Positions 45,561-55,839 of a stretch of 64,000 nucleotides of DNA are shown here, one piece after another (within the stretch, counting starts at the first letter, position 1; every line of letters starts with the position of its first letter). Position numbers and translations under genes: made by a program. A model generated the notes under the pieces. That model did no database searches. It was not told where the DNA came from and was given only the letters and a program-made list of their open reading frames with translations. This DNA is from Prostheceraeus crozeri (lineage: Eukaryota > Platyhelminthes > Polycladida > Euryleptidae): positions 1-64,000 of the forward strand of contig CAJQUW010010277.1 in NCBI GenBank assembly GCA_907163375.1. Direction: 5' to 3'.

Positions 45561-46415
45561 CCCTGAACCGAAGTCGAGGAGAATATCATATCGAGTGGGT
45601 TCGCGAAATGTAATGCATCGCAGATGTAAAAGTAGTTGTAGTCATTTATCTATTTTCAATTATTCCTTTAGGGTTAGTGACGACTGTGGTCAATACTCTG
45701 ATTAGCCATTGTGAATGAGCCTTCGTGAATTCACATATGCATTTTTTATTGCGTCCACTGAAGATTACTAAATGTTTTTACACACTTCTGTAGTATGATT
45801 TATTTGGAGTTATTTTACCAATCATTTCCCTAGCGCAAATGTTTGCTACTGGGTTAATGCATGTTTGTTAGGTAAAATCAAATTCATGATCTTGTGATAA
45901 GTTCATGTATTTCGTCCTAAATCAGTCGCAGAGATTCAATGTTAAATATTTAACACAATTGATTACTACTTCGTAAAATGACTGATTTAAATAAACAACA
46001 GAAGAGAGTTTACAGTGCTGACTGAATAAAATGGAACAGATTGTACCATTTTCTCAACATTGCATGCAATTTCTTGACGTTTCTCAGTTTTGTTTATTGA
46101 TTAAATAAGGAATCATCCCTTGAAGTATCTTCTTGTATTTAGCTTCTTTCTCCGATTGACATTTTTGAAAAACACACTGATTAGGTTGATGATCTGTTTG
46201 AATTACGTTCGACAACAAGATTGAAGCATGGACAACGGCGGAGATCATCTGTTTGCAGTTTTGACTGCATCGATTGGATCTTGGCCGTTTCATTGCCCGT
46301 ATAACTTGTCTTCTCTTTCCAACACACTCAGTGTTCCGCCGTGACAGCCTGAATGGCTGTGGACGTCATGCGCTCTCATTACCCATCGTACGCGGAGCGC
46401 TATAGGGCACAGGGC
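45561..46415. other. Non-coding stretch, nothing recognised
   Basis: A minus-strand frame at 46293-46084 (K/Q/C-rich, 69 codons) has no recognised domain. Nothing else was supported. Confidence 0.4.
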
Positions 46416-46419
46416 CATG

Positions 46420-46615
46420 CCCCAGCCAGACCAGAAGCCCACCTACGCCAGGATGCTCCTGGCCTTGGTTGGCAAAGAGTGCAACGCCAGGTAAGACGTC
46501 ATTCCTAGTCACACTTCTGTTTGTCGCCACCATTGTGCACATGTAGTTTTAGTCATTGTGGTGTTGTGTATTTAATTTTCACCAAAAATGTGCCGGGGTG
46601 AAGCCGCCAATTGGA
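46420..46615 (+). repeat. Direct repeat copy 1 with a splice-donor-like core
   Basis: AGCCAGACCAGAAGCCCC...TTGGCAAAGAGTGCAACGCC is followed by AGGTAAGACGTCATTCCTAG and a matching tail through GTGCCGGGGTGAAG. It pairs with 47006-47205. The AG/GTAAGA sequence looks like an exon end, but two or three frames are open before it, so the coding status is unresolved. Confidence 0.55.
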
Positions 46616-47005
46616 TTTCCAATTTTCAACGAGCACGAGGGTTACGCGAAAGGCACAGGTGTTGGCAAATATAGATCAGTCATAAATGCCGACTTGCATA
46701 TGTGCGGATAAGTGATATAATGAAGTTTAAAAGACGAACAGCTCCAGTATAAGAAAAATGATAATTTCATAGAACTTGGCAATTCTTTCCACTTGAAATA
46801 TGCATTCCACTTAAAAAGCGCATTTGCAAATCCAAAATCTCATCATTTCGTATACATACACGTATTTCAAATTTCATGGCATGAATGGCTCATTGTTGCA
46901 TCAGCTTGATAGTCACTGTTTTCCATCATTCCCTTCATATAATTAATCATAATAATCATCCCCTGTATATTAACGTACATTCCGTGTACATTGCTCATGT
47001 ACAAG
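46616..47005. other. Spacer between the two direct repeats
   Basis: 390 bp, AT-rich, no feature recognised. Confidence 0.4.
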
Positions 47006-47205
47006 CACTGGAAAGCCAGGCCAGAAGTTACCTCACGCCGAGATTCACCTAGCCGTGGTTGACAAAAGTGCAACGCCAGGTAAGGCGTCATTCCTAGCCA
47101 CAATTCTGTTTGTCGCCTTCATTGTGCAGATGTGGCTTTAGCCATTATGGTGTAGTGCATCATACATTTTGACTGACAATGTGCTGGGGGTGAAACTCCC
47201 TTTTC
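47006..47205 (+). repeat. Direct repeat copy 2 with a splice-donor-like core
   Basis: A diverged copy of 46420-46615: AGCCAGGCCAGAAG..., ACAAAAGTGCAACGCCAGG, TAAGGCGTCATTCCTAGCC and GTGCTGGGGGTGAA. The donor-like GTAAG is kept while the preceding bases drift. Confidence 0.55.
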
Positions 47206-49055
47206 CCCGGCTATCAATAGCCTGACAATTGGCGTCTGTGACGACCGAAGGCCTTCTAATTTCAAATTGAAGTTATATAGACAACACGCATGCATCAACG
47301 CTTTGTGGCTTTCCAAAAACAATGGACATAATTTAAATCAATAATTTATTGGACCAAACAAAATATATGGAGCGAAAGAAGAATCTTGCAACTATTTACT
47401 GAAGTTTATAAAACTTAAAACTGCAGAAAGATAGGCGAGTGGAGTCCCACGCGTTGTGGCTCACAGAACACTGAAGAAGGAATGATATGTAAAATAAGAA
47501 CATAAAGAAGTCACCTTTTAGTTAACAGTAGTGTAGTGAATATGTGGTCCAGTCTCAACAATGGAGAAGTGAATGGATATTATTGAATTCACTCTCATTG
47601 TGCTCATACAAAAGGTTGACAACAGTTACAAAAATTCTCGTTAAGTCAAAACAATGGACTATTAATTAGCGCATGATTATGGACACATGCTCCCTCAATC
47701 CCTTTCATCTATATACTATTCCTTTGATCAAGGCATAAGCGTTTCGACACCGTAGTCGAAATAGCAAGATATATCTTGTTTCAATACAGAAAAAATTCTA
47801 AGATAAGTCATGTTTGCTAACCATACTCATTACGCACGCATGCACTTTGTTATTCAGTCAGTTTTTTCTTTGAGTTTTCCGCACTCAAATACCTTGCCAA
47901 AATTTTGTTTACGTCTGGAAGTGTGACCATTTTAGTTGAAGTCTTTTGTATTCCTCATCGAAAGAAATTTCTTGACTGATTGATGTCATCAAATCAAGTG
48001 TATACAAAGTGGCTTTGTATACGAAGCTTTTCGTTTAGCATTTGTATTTCTAGGAGCTTTTAATTTTTTTGTTCGGTATTTGTAATGCAAAGCCAATGTT
48101 TTGAAGTCAAACATAGAAAGCAGAACGTTCAAAGTCTTCAGTTATATTTAACATGAAAGGTAGCTGAATATCAATTAGCAAGCAGCGCTCATTCTTTTGT
48201 CAGGCAGAAAATGACACAGAACTTCAAAGTTTTCATGTCTATTTATTATGCCTTCAAAAAGGCTGAAATTTATTGCAAGTAAATTGTAAGCAGACTTGTT
48301 TTCATGAAGAGTGTAGATAAAATAAAACTTGAAGTTCAACACGTTTTTAGCAATGCTTTTTTGTGTTTTTGCTGTATAAAGTGCAATGTGCATGTAGCTA
48401 ATTTATGCAAGTGGGACCTTAAGTTCAGACTGCCTGCTACTAGCATCAATTTGATGTCGTCGGACCCCTTTGTCAAGTTGAATTTTGGATGACGTAGATT
48501 TTCAGAATTGTCCAAATTTAAATTTTTATTGCAGGTCATTTTAAATCTTTAAACAGTCACATATATTTTCTCTGTTACACATTTATACACATAGTATTAG
48601 AAGAAATGTATTCTGTCATAATACAGAATAATTCTGTATTGGCAGAGAGAAACAGCACAATCCTAATATACTATGCAGATAACAATGCATTGCATACCGT
48701 TATATGTCTAGATTTTATCGAAAATGATAATTTTCACAGCATGAAACATCAAAATAAGGTGCAGGCATAATCATTAAGATTTTCCATGCAGGTTATGGAC
48801 ACAAAGACAGCAAGTTAGAAAAAATTGACAGCTGTTGATATGCATATTCGAAAACTGCTTATGAAAGTAATCATACACATGTTAATTCAGTTTTTCTGCG
48901 CCAATAATCGCAAAATTTCAAAACTTTAATTGTAACTTAAAATTCAGTGAATTTCACACTTAGAACAATGCATCCGTACTTTGCTTTGTCAAGCAAGAAT
49001 ATGCGAGTGGAATATTTTGTTAAACACCGTGTGCTCCAAACGTTTTACCTTGATT
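47206..49055. other. Non-coding stretch, nothing firmly recognised
   Basis: AT-rich DNA. A perfect small stem TTTCGAC-ACCGTA-GTCGAAA lies at about 47743-47762. Short frames near 48175-48540 on both strands carry no recognised domain. Confidence 0.4.
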
Positions 49056-50815
49056 ACTTTAACCGACCAGACTATCGGATGCCGGGTTGGCATCGCTGGT
49101 CACAGCATTTATTCCATTTGTCTCTCGATCATGCTATTCTTCTCCATGTTGATCCAAACGTTCTCGTGAGGTGGTCTTCCCATCTTCTCGGGCCTTCCTG
49201 TTGGTCTTCTCTGTTCTCGTGGGTACCACTCTGCGACTGCGTTTGTCCATCTTCTATCGGGAAGTCGTGCGACATGTCCAGCCCATGGGTGTTTGTTCTT
49301 CCGGTACTCTTCAATGACGTCCTTGACTCCACTTCTTTTCCTGATCTCATCGTTCTTCACATGCTGGAGTAGCGATATTCCTAACCTAATTCCGATAACT
49401 TAACAGTTCTCTCCATGGGTCTTTGCGCTGTAGCCAAACCTTGATCTTCCTTCTTTGTTGTTACCCACGTTTCGCTCGCATATAACATTGCAGACAAGAT
49501 GGTGCTGTTTAATAGGTCTGCGCGGGTATTTGTGTCGGTGTTGGATTTCAGTACATCCTTTATCAAGTTGAATGCTCTCCATCCCGCTCTTGCTCTTGCT
49601 CTCCTTCTATCGTGATTCGTCCGGGCGTTGCGTTGTTTAATCTCATGTACGATCTCTCAATACGATCTCACGTGCTCGTATTAGTTTTTGAGCGGTTGAT
49701 CTTCAGACCGATTTTTGAGCCTTTGTTGTTTAGCTCCCGTCGCATGTTCTCCAGTTGTTCGACGTTTTCTGCGAGGAGTACGATGTTGCCTCAAAATTAA
49801 GTGATTAAGGAGTTCTCCATTGATCTATATTCCTCCAGACCGGTTGATGTCTCTCATGACCATCTCTAGTCAAGCCGTGAAGAGCGTAGGAGAGATGGTA
49901 TCGCCTTGTTTGACTCATTTCTCAACCGGAATACGTACACAGGATGACGAAATGGCTATGTTGGTAATACAGTCTATGTTCATTTCTTTCAGATTATTTG
50001 CGATTTCAGATTATTGTTCGTGGGAGTCCTTATTTTTTCAGAGAGAGTAGCACTGCGTTTATCTACACGCTATCAAAAGCCTTTTCATAATCGACGTAGG
50101 CGATGCATGGCGGTGGCTTATACTCTTTTGACCTTTCGAGCCGGTGAAAATGTGATCCATCGTGCTGTAGTTCTTCCTGAACATCGATTGTTCTTTCTGT
50201 TGCTGTTCGTCCTACTGAAGTGTTAATCGGTTTGCAATAACTTTAGTAAAAAGCTATGCATGTGGGATAGGAGGCAGATGGGGCGGCAGTTTTTGAGATC
50301 TTCTATATCTCATTTTTTTATCAAATCCGTTTTTGACTCTTTCCATGTACTCGGTATCTTTTCTTCTATTAGGTATCGGTCGAAGCGTGCATTTAGGACT
50401 TTCAAGAATTGTTCTCCGGCCGTTTCCAGCATCTCGATTGTTATGCCGTCATTTCCGTGTGATTTCCCCTTCTTCATCTTCTTTAAAGCATCGTCTACTT
50501 CGCTTATCATTATTATCATTATATGCGGCTCGTTTTCTTCCGTTTGCTCATATGACGGTGGTTCAATTCTTATGGATGATTTGAAAAGGTCAGTGTAAAA
50601 TGTTTCACAGATCTTCTCCACTTCACTCTTGTCGGTCATCGCAACACCGCTGATGTTCTTAATGTTGTTATTTCCGATTTGTATAAAGACATTTCCCTTT
50701 CACATTTCTTTAGACTTTTCCGCTCTTTTGCATTTCTAATGAGTTTTTTATTTCGGTTCTCTCGAAATCCTCTTTCAAGCGTCGCCTAGCGTCGCAGAGG
50801 ACTTGCAGCAAACGT
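49056..50815 (-). mobile_element. RTE-like non-LTR retrotransposon, reverse strand, truncated
   Basis: Reading the minus strand from 50815: an upstream helical piece (RNAKERKSLKKCEREMSLYK) is followed by the RT start frame 50639-50310. That frame has ISEVDDALKKMKKGKSHGND and GITIEMLETAGEQFLKVLNA, then KIPSTWKESKTDLIKK, the usual K-x-x-K-S-x-G-x-D-G-I and P-x-x-W-K boxes. Central palm traces between 50300 and 49600 are broken. Near the end are LLNSTILSAMLYASETWVTT and the tail KNKHPWAGHVARLPDRRWTN with RRPTGRP, the W-A-G-H-V-A-R and R-G-R-P end typical of RTE-like LINEs. The endonuclease is absent, so the copy is 5'-truncated and frameshifted. Confidence 0.7.
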
Positions 50816-52460
50816 TAGGATAATAAATTATGATGTAATTAGTGATAAGTTAAAGTAAGCGATAAATAGGATTCGTATCATATGCTCTATGCTTCGTTAT
50901 TGATAAACATAAAAACGGAAGGTGCATTTTTAAGTTTCAACATATATTCATGTATATATGCATTAATGTCAGAGACAATCAGTCCTGTGGAAAATCATTC
51001 CTATTGTCACTGCATTATCAATGATCATTTACGAAATTATTTGTCTGCAGCTGTCCTGTTGATTGGGTAAAATATATTTTTCATTTGGAATAGAGCAAAG
51101 TAAGTTTTATAACAGACACTTTGGGATAGACGTTGAAGTGCACTTTGGATATGATAGTTCTTTTTAATAATTCAATTTATGAATAATAGCAATGAGTGAC
51201 GAGTATGAAAGTTTCTTATTTTTCCTCGACATTTAGTTTTTCCTTCGTTCTGTTTGCCTTGATCTACATATATGTCTGTGTGAATGCTGTCTTTTTTGTT
51301 CGACAAGTTAACCCCATATACCCTTATACTCTGTTAGTTAGATAAATCTCAACCAATATCTATGAAAAGTATATCATACTTTAGATGCCCCTCAAAAGAT
51401 TTTTTGACAAATATCTGAAAACTCTTCAGTAAATCTCAGTATAGGCATGCGATTTTTCAGCGTCTCGTCAGGTTTATGCGATGCTCTTTCGAAAAAGTAG
51501 TTAATGAAAAAAATGCTCGGAACATTATTAATTGTTTCCAAAATGCCATCAAGTCCGCCATTTCAATTTATCAGTGTTAAGACCGAACACCTACTACCAT
51601 TTTACCATCCACCACAGAGGTGATACATGCCTATTCTGTTGTTCATGAGCCCATTTCAACGCGTAAGACTGCTTTTCGAACCACTAGTAGGGACACCTAC
51701 TGTCACTGAAGGATCCCATCAGAGGAGGATATCTATTCGTTGTCATTGAGGGACGCCTTTTCGAGGTGGTAGGGCTCTTTGTTATTGACGTACCCATCTC
51801 CAAAGCTTTACACTGCCCCCTCTTGTGCGTGTGCATGCATGTCCGTAATTTCATAAATGGAATTTCGTTTAGAAAGCCGTTAGATTGATTTCATTGAAGA
51901 GACCACCGGTTCGCAATTGAGAGAGATGGACGCTACCATCTTTGTGTTGCGCGACGCTAGCTAGTGGACTTCTGCTGCCAACTTAAGTCGACGACATTCC
52001 CTAACACGTCGGTAATCTCCTCTTGTAAATGGCTGCAGAAAAACAAAAACAGAAAACAACGCCTTCGTTTTCAAAGTGCAATATACACGTGATCAATTAG
52101 TAGGAATAAGATATTATATTTGTCTTCTCTTAGAATTACAAGCAAAAGACTTTGCAAATGAAATATTTGGAAGACATGTTGTCTAAAAGATGGTGATATC
52201 AGACTATTATCTATCATTTATTAAAGCAACTCGAAGATAAAAACAAATGAGGCAGAGTTTTCCAACATAGTATAGATCCAAGCTGAACTGCAGTTTGCAG
52301 TATATGATGTTTTTGCGAAAAAGCAGTTTCAGCATCACATGAACTGAACCTTATATACTAATTGCAAAATTCTAGTATTTATCAAACCGCACCCAGTTTG
52401 GTGCATCGTCATCAACTGTTTTGTAAAGTTTAACCCTAGAAAATGTATTTTATATTGAAT
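50816..52460. other. Non-coding stretch, nothing recognised
   Basis: No supported exon or element ends. A G/C-richer patch at about 51590-51830 has loosely repeated GTCACTGA/GTCATTGAGGGA words. Confidence 0.4.
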
Positions 52461-52464
52461 TTGA

Positions 52465-52920
52465 GCAAAGAAAATAAAAAGAAGCTGATAATAATAAGTA
52501 TTAACTTAAGCACTTTCGATGACCCTAATCACAAGCGTCATTTACAAAAGGATTCTAAATAATCTTGCACTAAGATTTATAGACATTCATGTTAAGATCA
52601 CTGAGACCATTTTATTGAAGCGGTTCAGATCCGTGCTGTGTGTCACGAAAGAACATGTAAGTGACTTGCCATGGACTTAGCCGATTTTTCCTTTGATATT
52701 ATCTATTTTGATTTCTTGCAGTCCAATATATCGATTTCAGTATGTATACACAATTTTCTACCTAATTTCTTTTCATGGCTATGTAATTTGAATGGCTATA
52801 ACTTTCAGTGAAAGATTATTCAGAATCCTTTTGTAAATGACGCTATCTTATGATTAGAGTCATCGAAAGTGTTTACGATAATACTTACAATTATGAGTTT
52901 CTCTTTATTTTCTTAATTCA
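52465..52920. repeat. Foldback with about 130-bp inverted arms
   Basis: The left arm (about 52465-52595) and the right arm (about 52790-52920) are reverse complements, sharing CACTTTCGATGA, GCGTCATTTACAAAAGGATT and AATAATCTT. The loop is about 195 bp. No coding content. Probably a non-autonomous DNA element; target duplication not seen. Confidence 0.6.
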
Positions 52921-54284
52921 TTGGAAGAAAAGGCTGTTTGTGAAGTCTTTTATATTCACAAAAAGATGGAATCAGTTTCCTATGAATTGAAAATAGGAGT
53001 TTACGATACAAATAAAGTTCACTAAAATTCTTCACAAATACTCGAATTACTCTTCATGGTTTCTGATACCGGTGCAATACTTAAAATAAATATTTGTAAT
53101 GAGATTCATAGAGATATAGACAGTTAGCAGGTCTGTAACTTTTTCATCAAAAATCACTTACACCATTGAAAAATTCATATAATAATAAGTTTTCAAAGGA
53201 AATTCAAATGCTATCCACGTTTGGAAATTTTGAATTGATTGCATGTAGACCGATCAACAGTTGTTATTCATTTTAAGTGATTGACCAATGAAGAAAGATT
53301 TCAAGTGTAGCTTTTCTCAATCCAATTTTTTCAAGGCCATTCAAATTGCATGAGACACTGTCAAAGTGAATTGTATTAAATTCAAGGTTTCAAACTATAG
53401 ATGCATAAGCAAAATGCGATATGAATTCATCCGAGTCTTTTTTATCGCATCTGATTTCGACTATATTGGTTTCTTTTGAGGTGTATTGATATCTTGCAAT
53501 TGTGCCTAAGAAATCATTATATTGTGGAGAATCTTGCATACTATCTGAAGTTGTCACACAGTTGTTACACTCTTTGCTTTTTATTGTTGTTGCAGATACC
53601 TGAAGTGCTAAACCAACAATGATCGTAGTCTGCTTGTCTATAGCAATATTTGGCGAAGGGTAATTATGCTCATACCCAAATGATTTGCACTCAACATTAG
53701 TGCCAGCAAGTCGAAAATTTGCAATTCAAAATTTCATATCTTAAAAGTTGATGGGAAAAATGAGATTTTCACTCAATTGGCCTCTTTAATGATAAGTTAT
53801 CAAAAGAAAATATCGTTCCATCAGTCGACTATACACTTCAGTGTTTTCAGGACTTGAATTTGTACTATAGTCAATGGAAAGTCGAGAATTCTTCCATGCA
53901 TAACGAAGACTGTCATTCTTGCACATGCTGTTCGTTGACCACAAAGACACAGCATTTTTGATGCCACGATACCCATTCCGATCGACATTCACATTTACGG
54001 AACTCATGGGATTCAATGAGGATAGAAACAAATATACACTGGTGGCAATATTAGAGAATAAACGCCATTGCTGCACTTTCAAATGTGATAAATACCAACG
54101 AGAAATATGGTTTATACCTCACAAATAGTTAATACAGATACTTTGCATACAGAATCATACAAAGGTGCAGTATATACAGTAGGTGCAATGGCAGGCATAC
54201 AGTAGCTTTGTCTTCTGCCACATGGCCTATTGTTGGCAAGTAGTGTGCGACGTGAGCAGAAAAGCTTTTCGCAAGTTTGAACGA
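52921..54284. other. Non-coding stretch, nothing recognised
   Basis: Frames 53786-54082 (minus) and 53919-54128 (plus) oppose each other and have no recognised domain or splice support. Confidence 0.4.
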
Positions 54285-54612
54285 ATTGACCGCTTTGTTA
54301 GAAGATGGACACCCGTTTGGATAAGCCATGTCTTATTGAAATGTTGAACTCAATTTGTGTTAAACTGATACGTAAAATTGCGCGGCACAGAGAATCGCAT
54401 CCTCTATCTCAATTTTTCGTTATTAGAGAAGACTCAGTGAATGTTCGCCATCAAAGAACTTTGTTGCCTTTTAAACGTAGCCGCGCATTGTGCAGAAACA
54501 GTTTTGCAAAGTTTTCGTGTTACACTTGATTTGAATTTGAGCTTGTGAAGAATGTTTAATTTTTGTCACATACTGCTATTTGTATTGACAAAATAAAGAT
54601 ATTATTATTATG
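54285..54612 (+). mobile_element. 3' end of a CR1/L2/Jockey-type LINE
   Basis: The frame contains LIRKIARHRESHPLSQFFVI followed by a VRHQRTLLPFKRSRALCRNS segment that ends SFAKFSCYT before the stop at 54528. The H-P-L-x-x-F ... L-R ... R-x-x-x-x-x-x-S-F series is the usual C-terminus of CR1/Jockey-like ORF2. AATAAAGATATTATTATTATG follows, a polyadenylation-like signal with an ATT tail. Only about the last 75 codons remain. Confidence 0.6.
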
Positions 54613-54684
54613 TGTTCTTAAGTATCCAATTATTAATTAAAACAATCATGGGATTACTTACACTGAGTTATTATTCTGTCAGTA

Positions 54685-55406
54685 ACAATAGGACAATGAG
54701 CTGTTTATATCACTTGGAGATGACAACTGACTTCACTCGCTTTCCTTTAATGCCGTCAGCGTGGCCTGTGAAGAATGTGCGAGCTCGACTCCACCACGGA
54801 CTTCGGTTCAATTCCTGGGTCGGGCGAATGCGATCGGGGAATCAAGAGTGTTGGTGTATTTTATTGACTCAATAGGTGTCATTCTCTTTAGATACTCATA
54901 GTACTGCGACAGACCTTTGTTGTCAATCTACTGTGTGACGTAGTCGAATAAAGGCTGATATGCTGTCTCGCTACAACATGAATGCGGATAGCATTCTGTC
55001 AATAATAGTGGGACAATGAGCTGACGATATCACTTGGAGATGACTACTGCCTTCACTCGCATTCCTTTTGTACTGTCAGCGTGGCCTATAGAAATTAACA
55101 ACAATGAAACCTCTAGAATGGAAGTTAAGCTTCATGCAATACACGATAGTGGCACATAAATCGCACTCATTTTCACTTAGATACACTTGTCAACAACTGT
55201 ATCATTGGGTATGAATCAGTCCCATGTGTAATTCTAAGCTTTTCATTGGTTCTTCATGCCCCAACTTAGTTCCCCCGGATAAGCCGCGACCTTGAGATAA
55301 TCTGCATTCTAGTCAACTTCAGATAAACAATCTATTTCTATGGCGTTGCATAATGAAGAAGGTGCGAGCACGTCTCCCTCGTAGACTTTAGTAGTAGTAG
55401 TAGTAG
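54685..55406. repeat. 722-bp direct repeat, left copy, flanking the PLE pair
   Basis: This block matches 61106-61827 with no net length change and only about four differences seen by eye. It contains two related units about 313 bp apart (GGACAATGAGCTG ... CACTTGGAGATGAC ... GTCAGCGTGGCCT at 54691 and again near 55010). The first unit contains GGTTCAATTCC, an excellent RNA polymerase III B-box, in a tRNA-like stretch. The block ends in (TAG)n at 55389-55406, where the PLE 3' end abuts. Confidence 0.85.
54750..54895 (+). repeat. tRNA-derived SINE-like segment
   Basis: GTCAGCGTGGCCTGTGAAG, then GTGCGAGCTCG and CACGGACTTCGGTTCAATTCC form a tRNA-like head with a good B-box (GGTTCAATTCC); the A-box is poor. 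Related copies are in the right repeat (about 61171-61316) and, more diverged and partial, at 62765-62870. A shortened version of the head (GGTGCGAGCACGTCTCCCTC) appears at 55369. Suggests a SINE family; not a functional tRNA gene. Confidence 0.4.
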
Positions 55407-55521
55407 TATTTGATGATGAATGGCGTTGAGAACGCATGCCACTCTCTCTGCTTCCCAGACGGCGGAATCAAAACAAAAAATCACTTTCAAAAAATCGAAG
55501 TAATATTTGTGAAGTTGCCAA

Positions 55522-55562
55522 ATATTTCGCCCTGATCGGGCTTTCACGATGACATCAGAGAA
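55522..55562 (-). ncRNA. Hammerhead-ribozyme-like motif in the PLE 3' region
   Basis: On the minus strand, CATCGTGAAA is followed by the perfect stem GCCC-GATCA-GGGC and then directly by GAAATA. This matches helix II plus the GAAA box of hammerheads common in PLE terminal regions. The first box (CUGAUGA) is altered to about TCGTGAA. An identical copy is at about 59494-59534. Activity is doubtful. Confidence 0.35.
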
Positions 55563-55839
55563 TGTACTGCAGAACTTACAGCAACGCATACAGATGATGA
55601 TTATTCACATCGATGTCACTAGCAATATCGCATGTCTATGCTGTACGTTTGCTAGATTGGTGACATGCACAATTCGGTGCGAAAACAATAGAGACCTCAT
55701 CATGAATGCAGTAGTACAATAAAGACAAAGTCAAGGTAAGTGACTAGAGAAAATAATAACAGACGGAATAAATGAAATACAGTAAAGTGCAATAATCAAA
55801 TAAAATAGGATAGAAAAGCTAAAACACAATGCCCAAAAG

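Noticed and set aside
46353-46491. Start-codon exon ending at a GTAAGA donor
   Set aside because: Several frames are open, phases do not join the upstream coiled-coil exon, and the segment is repeated nearby; kept only as a repeat.
47737-47763. Second hammerhead or regulatory hairpin (TTTCGAC/GTCGAAA)
   Set aside because: A simple stem without the conserved hammerhead boxes and with no element beside it.
48947-49372. 141-codon plus-strand frame
   Set aside because: It is antisense to the well-supported C-terminus of the reverse-strand RTE element.
54750-54830. Functional tRNA gene
   Set aside because: Only the B-box is good; no convincing acceptor stem or anticodon arm, and it lies in a repeat.
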